Assembly: GCA_037176725.1 (NCBI GenBank)
Contig: JAZBRS010000060.1
Location: 59,114,001-59,178,000, forward strand
Origin: Posidonia oceanica
Taxonomy: Eukaryota; Streptophyta; Magnoliopsida; Alismatales; Posidoniaceae
Reading direction: 5' to 3'
Length of the DNA: 64,000 nucleotides
Positions 58,201-64,000 of the stretch are shown here, in pieces; the first letter of the stretch is position 1; each line of letters begins with the position of its first letter. The translations under genes and the position numbers were made by a program. The notes under the pieces are model-generated. The model was not told where the DNA came from. It made no database searches and was given only the letters and a program-made list of their open reading frames with translations.

Positions 58201-61200
58201 GTGATCTTCGTTGGGCTTGGGTTCGTAGCCGAGGCCTTCAGATTTCCTTCGCTCCACTGCTACGATCGGCTCCGCGATCCCTTGGCCGTGACGTCCGAGC
58301 GGCGTACCCTTTGTGTAACCCCACCTGTGACATACATTCTCGACCATTCGAAAGGGGTTATTGTGAACGGTCAAGGAGTTGACACGTTCAAGATCAGGAA
58401 CGAAGTTAACTGGCTCACACCGGTTAACGCGATAGAGGGCTTCAGAAGTCTCGGGGTCAAACGGGATGGATTGCGAAGACACGGGAGAGACTGCTTCAAT
58501 CCGCTCCTTCTCAAAGTTCTCCGCCATGACGACAATGACATCATCGCCACGACGGTACTTTATCATTCGATGGAGGGTCGAAGGAAGGACCTGATGCTTG
58601 TGGAGCCAAGGGCGCCCAAGCAGAAGATTGAAGTTAGGCTTCAAGTCGACGACATAGAATTCTACGTCGAAGACGACCGGACCGATAGCCAGGGGGATAA
58701 TCAGAATCCCTAGAGCGTCATGGTGAGTGTTGTCAAAAGCAGTCATTCCCTTCACGACTGGTGTGATATCCTCGGCTTTGAATCCGAGCTTGGTTGCTGT
58801 ACGCAAGGGGCAGACGTTAAGGCCTGACCCGTTATCAACCAACGTTAGGGGAATGCGGAAGCTTTTGAACTGCACCGTGACGAATAGGGGCTGGTTGTGA
58901 TTAATCCCTGCCGGAGGCAGCTCATCACTCGTAAAAGAGATGACCTGGGGCTCCGTGATTAACCCAACCATGCTCTCCAAGGCAGAAGGCTCAACGGACT
59001 GGGACACACGAGCAGCCTGGAACACGCGAAGAAAAGCCTCGCGGTGTTCAGCAGAAGTGTGGATCAAATCCCAGATGGAGATGTCGGCTTTGACCTTCTT
59101 AAGCTGGGAGGTCAGGTCTGCTTTAGGTTGGCTTCTCCTAGCAGCTGGAGGGGTGATTCTAGCAGGTTCTAAAGGGGTGGTGGCAGGAAGCTGGGTTACT
59201 ACAGGCTGGCTAGGGGCTTGGCTAGCTACGGGCTGATCTGGGGCTGGATCTGCTAAGGGTTGGCCTGAGGGTGGGGGTATAACAGGTCCAGGGTGAGTTG
59301 GCCTAGTTGCCGGTGCTGGGGGCCTATAAACCCTCCCTGATCGCGTTACTTCCGCGCACATTTCTGTGGCGTAGCTGTAAGGGACGCGATGGGTGTCCAG
59401 GGTCAAATCAATGACGACTGGAGCATGTGCTGCGAGCACAGGAGGGGTTACAGGGGGACCTATAGGGTGTTGAGGCTTGTCTAGTGGGTATGGTTGTTGG
59501 GGTGGGAAGATTGGGGCAGGTTGAGGTCTGCCTAGAAGGTGTAGCTGAGGCTGCCCTAAAAGATGAATGGGAGAACTAGGCTGGGCTCTAGCTAAGAGGT
59601 GTACAGGAGATTGAGCCTAAGGGAGCACGGTGGGAGGCACGAGAGGGCGCTCCGGCCTGGCACGCGGTCGGATCAAATGGATTCCCGACTCGGAGCCGGC
59701 AACTGCCGCAAGATAGAGACTGACTGGGAAAGGCTCAGAGATGTCAGAGATAAGATCAGAAGGGTCTACTGCAGAAGTAGCAGGCCCAGAGGGAAAGACA
59801 GAGTGGACGCCTGAGGTTCCCGCCCCTCCTGGATAAGAGTGCTCCGGCAAAGGTTGGCGGACGATGCCAGGATGCGGGGGAACAGCTGGAGATGCAGATG
59901 CATGAGTGCGTGCTTGAGTGGAAGCCTCGTGCGTGTCGATCACAATCGTTCCCGATTCGATCAGGTCCTGAATTGCGTTCCGTAGGGAGAAGCAATTATC
60001 CGTTGAATGCCCAACGCTTCGATGGAAATTGCAGAAGAGGTCCGGCCTAAACCAATGCGGCAGAGGGCTTGGCGGCGGACGAACCTCCGAGAACTTCAGG
60101 AGCGATGCCACCTTCGGCAAGATGTCCGTGAGTGGTTCCACCAGTGGGGTGAAATTCCTCCTCTCAGCGGGTGGTCTTCTTTGCCTTGGATGTGAGCCTT
60201 GCTGGACCGGTGCGGCAGGATAGACCGGTCTAACGGTGGTAGTGATGTGCGGTGTGTGCGGGTTCCTAGGTGCAGAAGCGTACACCATCTGAGCTGGGGC
60301 AGGCCGAGACGGCAAGCGAACAGGCACAGCAGGAGAATCGACGAATGCAACAGCGGGCTTCTGCGAGTCCTTCCTCTTCGGGCGGTTGTTGCTGCTGCTG
60401 CTGTTGTTGTTGTTGAAGGTGCTGCTGTTAACACTGTTGCTGCTTATCGCTGCCTGCTTAGCGAACGCAGAGAGAGCCGGGAAGTTGCCACTCCACAAAG
60501 AACTCTCTACGCGCGCTCCAGCTCTGATGAGTGCCGCAAAAGTAGTGACTGGTTGGATGCTAAGCAGAGCCCCGAGAGACGGCTGCGCCCCTTTGATGAC
60601 GATCTCGATAGATTCCTCGTCAGAGGGTCTATCTCGAACCTGAGAGGCAAGGGCGCGCCAGCGGCCGATGTACTCCCCGAACGGCTCGCCAGAGTTCTGC
60701 TTGATGGCGATCAAGTCCGCCCTCTTTGGGACAAGATCGAGGTTGAAGGAGTATTGCTCCAGGAACGCCTGACTGAGGTCGTTCCAAGTCTTGATGGCTG
60801 ACATATCGAGTGATGTGAACCACTTGAGTGCTGGCCCGGTCAAACTCTTCTGGAACAAGCGGATCAGCAACCTCTCGTCAGCTTGAAGCTGAGCGAGATC
60901 ACCGCAATACGCCTTCAGGTGTGCTACGGGGCAGCCCCTACCATTATACTTTTCGAAGTCCGGGATCTTGAACTTCGGAGGGAGTACCGCCTCTGGAAAG
61001 CAGCAGAGGTCCCGGAATTGGTAGGTCTGGTGCTCAGTACCCTGCACTAGTCGTAGTGCCTTCTCCAAGACGTCCATCCGGTTATTGATGGGGTCTGGAA
61101 TTGCTGCTGTAGGGGAGGGATCAGTAGGGGTAGTGAGCACATACGCCGAATGGGTCGCACCTAAGTGCTCCTCCGGATCTACCATAGCGTCGCCTGGTGG

Positions 61201-62043
61201 AGCAACGGGATGGCCGGCGTATCCGTGCTGGGGGATAGTGTATGCAGGAGTGTATGCAGGATGCTGGACCTGGTGAAGAGGAGAAGAATAAATGCCATGC
61301 TGTGCTGGGATAGGGGGAGGATGACGGAGCACCAGTTGCTGTACAGGCGGGGCGCCAGACAGCGAGCCGGTGAGGTACTGGGCTCCAGCCGGTCCAAAGG
61401 GTTGACCACCAGAAGGAAGTGGAGCATGCTGTGCCAAGTGTTGTGCAGGAGGCGGTAGACGGGCCCCCATCGTCGGAACCGTGGGCAGTTGCGATGATGG
61501 TCGAGGCGGAGGTGCAGAGGTTGATGCATGGAATGCAGGAACTGGCCTCGGAGGAACCTCTGGGACGACAGAGACAGAAGAAGGACGAACTGATAGAGCC
61601 ATGCCCTGCAGTCTCTGGGCAAGCTCCATCAGGTGCTGGTACTGCGCCTCAGGCGTCTCGGCAGCGGGAACGCTGAAGTGCAGTGCCGGCGGAGGTTGAG
61701 AAACAAGGGGCACGGACACAGATGGTCCGGGAAGGAAGGTTTCTACAGAAAAGGTCGCAGCAGCGGTGGAAGGGATGTCGAAAGCGACGTATCCCTGGGA
61801 CGGAGGGGGCAGTGGCGTCTCCGGAACACGAGTAACGGCCGTCAAGATAGACTCGGCGACCGGATCCGGAGGAAGGGAGGCTTGCCACTGTCCCGGGGTG
61901 TACTGAGAACCTAGAGACGTCAGAGGAGGAAACCCTGGCGTCGGAGGGGGAACAAGGGGGACAGAAAGAGCAACCGGAGGGGCCAAAGCGGAAACACCCT
62001 CCGTGACAGGAGTAAAAGAAGGCTCACTAACGTACTGGGCCAT
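55261..62043 (-). pseudogene. gag-pol: Element C gag-pol, upstream part: Gag, protease, linker, RT, RNase H start
   Basis: ATG 62043 (MAQ) opens the frame. Gag capsid is at about 60990-60480, the knuckle C-x2-H-x4-H-x4-C at about 60036-59990, protease DNGS at 58825-58836, a G-patch-like segment at about 58330-58190, then an Ala/Ser/Glu/Gln-rich linker with SAEQSA-type repeats. RT has YVDD at 55873-55884. The RNase H lacks the first Asp, as in A. In-frame TAG codons lie at 59617-59619 and 57862-57864. The frame is otherwise open to the insertion site of A and continues exactly at 5210. The protein is clearly diverged from A and B but with conserved motifs. Confidence 0.92.
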
Positions 62044-63355
62044 CGCTGACCTAGAGCGTGTGAGAACAGGGCTGCAACGAGTATTCAAGCGGTGTTTCCT
62101 AAGGGGAGCTATCGTCGCAAGTGCGGATAGCTCGGAAGGAGAATGGTCGCGAACTAAGTCGCAAAAGGGCGTCAACAGGGGTCGATACTCGAGCTCTGGC
62201 AAAGGAAAACTCGCTTACCGATCACGCTGACACAACAGAAGGAAATTAGGGTTAGAAACTAAAAGATGAATGCAAATGAGTTAGTTAAGTGGCATGAATG
62301 ATGTGCATGCTTTCTAGTATGCCCCCTTACCTAACTAGTGTTTCCTAGCAAGGCTGTCTACTCCGGGTATCCCTGGATGTACGGGTCACCGACTCAGGTC
62401 AGAAAAAGTAGGTCCCCTGTCTAACTCCCGGCCCAAAGCTCAGGTAATGACAGGGTGGTGCGTTGGTGGCCTCTACCCCGTCAAAGCGTGGGTGGTACCC
62501 TCTACTAACACCGACACGACCCCCGGACAAGGAGGGGACGGACCGACCAACTTATGCCACGCCCAAAGCAGTGGAACAAGAGGCCGGAACCGTCCTTCGC
62601 AGACTAGTAGGTGGACTCAGAGGAGAAGAATGCATGCCCTATATGATGCTTATGCAAAATGATTAGAGTTTTTTATCTTGCACATTTTATTAACCAAAGG
62701 GAGTGAAGGATTGTTTGTAGTCTCTAGTTACCCCTAGAAGTTCTTTTTACTTGCATTTTTTAGTTAACCATGGGGGAAGTAGACAAGTCTCTACTATCCT
62801 AAGCATGGCAAGTGCAAAAGGGAAGAAAATCAGTCAAAATGGCAAGCAACCATCATACAACACAACAAAAGGCATGTTCATGGCATGTGCGAGTGTTTGT
62901 GAATATGATGGTGAAAAAGAAACATTCATCAAGTCAAAAGGCATGTAAGCATAGTATGTGCATGTGTAGTGACATAGCAAGAGTGTAAAAGAAGCATTCA
63001 ACATCCAAAAAGCATGTATTTTAGCCAAACAGAGTATGTAGACATGTAATGTGCAAGAATTAAAGCCATAATGAGCAAGTAAGGTAAAGCAAGGTAAAAG
63101 TAAGCAGGCTGTAAAAGAAATAGGAGCATAAGCAAGGCGATAAGTAAATAAACAAGCAAATAAGCGAAGCCAAGCAAAAGAAAGCGCAAACCGAGGCGAA
63201 AGAGGTGCGAAGCCTAAGCAAAGTAGCCACGAAGCGACTTGCTAGGAGTTTGCACAGAAAAGCGAGCAAAACAGGCGAAGAAGGCACACAAGGCAGACAA
63301 AGCTGCAAAACAAGCGAGCGAAAAAGCCGGAAACGAAAGCCGGAGTCTAGTCTAA
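62044..63355 (-). other. 5' leader of element C with conserved block
   Basis: The block at about 62315-62640 matches A and B closely despite the divergence of gag. The rest is A-rich noncoding sequence. Confidence 0.7.
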
Positions 63356-63373
63356 TCCCCAGCGGAGTCGCCA
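63356..63373 (-). promoter_or_regulatory. Primer binding site, tRNA-Arg type (element C)
   Basis: In sense TGGCGACTCCGCTGGGGA, identical to B, one base after the LTR end. Confidence 0.88.
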
Positions 63374-63374
63374 C

Positions 63375-64000
63375 TGTAGCGATCCCGATCGGAATCAGGC
63401 TCGCTGATTCAGCGGCGATTGGATCCGAGGAAGAGGCTCAACTCGAAAACACTTGAAATCGAGGAGAAAAAGGAAAGATAAGACAAATCAGAGTCGCCAC
63501 CAAGTCTATTAACGGAAGACGAGGAAAACCGGGGAAAATGCGTGAATTAACACGCAAAACCAAGCAAGAAATGCAAAGCAAAGCAATGCAAAGGAAAACA
63601 AATGCAAACAAATGCAAATGAGATGACTCTAGCCTAGGATAAGGGCAGTACGGTCATTGCGGGCCAAAAGACAGGGTAAGGACTCCTGTTACGTGCGGGG
63701 AAGGTGTTAGGCACCCCCGACACGCCCGAGAATCGGTCTTTCTAGGCTTACGCTCGCATACGCAGAAAAATGCAGGATTGAATGCCTATGTGCCTATAAA
63801 TGCCTAAATGAATGCTCAAGGTGTGCTCTAAGTGGGAAGAAACAAAGCAAGGAAGTAAACGTGCTCTCTAAGTGCTCAGCTACGCTGTCCGTGTTTCGAG
63901 TTAGGCGAAACCTAGCTCGTGAGAACTCCAGACAGTAAGCATCACAGCCCTATATGCAAATGCAGGCGAAAAAGCGAAACAGCGGGAAAACCATGCAATG
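63375..64000 (-). repeat. End of element C 5' LTR (partial)
   Basis: In sense it ends GATCGCTACA at 63375. It carries the PBS-like 11-mer (63489-63499, one change) and the conserved U5 block (63625-63780), then runs off the window. Confidence 0.92.

Larger units (their letters stand above)
1..64000 (-). mobile_element. Element C: outermost Tat/Ogre-like LTR retrotransposon, incomplete at both window ends
   Basis: This minus-strand Ty3/Gypsy element forms both ends of the window. Its 3' LTR is cut by base 1 and its 5' LTR by base 64000. The internal region is 248-5210 plus 55261-63374, about 13.1 kb, and is interrupted at 5211-55255 by element A. In sense order it has PBS, leader, gag-pro-RT-RNase H-archaeal RNase H, a deletion junction at about 4422, the second half of a DUF7745-like ORF, tandem arrays, the structured repeat region and PPT. 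Integrase is missing. It must be the oldest of the three because the others lie inside it, and its gag is clearly diverged from those of A and B. Its own target duplication is outside the window. Confidence 0.93.

Overview
The window is plant nuclear DNA made entirely of very large LTR retrotransposons nested in one another. I see no host gene. All three elements are Ty3/Gypsy, Tat clade, and most like the Ogre group. The evidence is: LTRs of about 5.5-6 kb; a primer site matching the 3' end of a tRNA-Arg; one long Gag-Pol frame with a modified zinc knuckle, a DNGS protease, a G-patch-like segment and YVDD reverse transcriptase; a degenerate RNase H followed by a second, archaeal-type RNase H; then integrase. 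The host is a vascular plant, probably an angiosperm with a large genome. The species cannot be told from the sequence.

Layout, outermost first. Element C (minus strand) runs off both ends: its 3' LTR is 1-247 and its 5' LTR is 63375-64000. Its body (248-5210 and 55261-63374) is split by element A (minus strand, 5211-55255), which is flanked by the 5-bp target duplication GCCAT. Element A is itself split by element B (plus strand, 17609-41786), flanked by GCCGG. Removing each insert plus one copy of its duplication restores the reading frame of the host element's pol exactly, so the nesting order C, then A, then B is certain. Without B, element A is about 25.9 kb, which is at the top of the known size range for LTR elements.

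Each element reads: LTR, tRNA-Arg primer site, leader with a conserved block of about 330 bp, gag-pol, a noncoding gap, a second sense ORF of 400 codons resembling plant DUF7745 proteins, a 36/37-bp tandem array, an array of short structured repeats, polypurine tract, LTR. A keeps all coding domains but has several stop codons. B has lost RT, both RNases H and nearly all of integrase by deletion, and has one stop in gag, but its DUF7745-like ORF is open. C has lost integrase and the first half of the DUF7745-like ORF.

The most striking feature is the noncoding region between the second ORF and the 3' LTR (B 34315-35420; A 11131-12240; C 885-1735). Read in sense, each unit of about 22-26 nt fits a compact H-type pseudoknot. 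Variant units change both strands of stem 1, or both strands of stem 2, together. In B these units are grouped into five domains. Each domain is closed by a different 9-10 bp helix, the domains are separated by linkers of exactly 30 nt, and an outer helix closes the whole set. This predicts a regular multibranched RNA wheel of roughly 820 nt, shared with different helix sequences by A and C. I know of no described retrotransposon structure like it.
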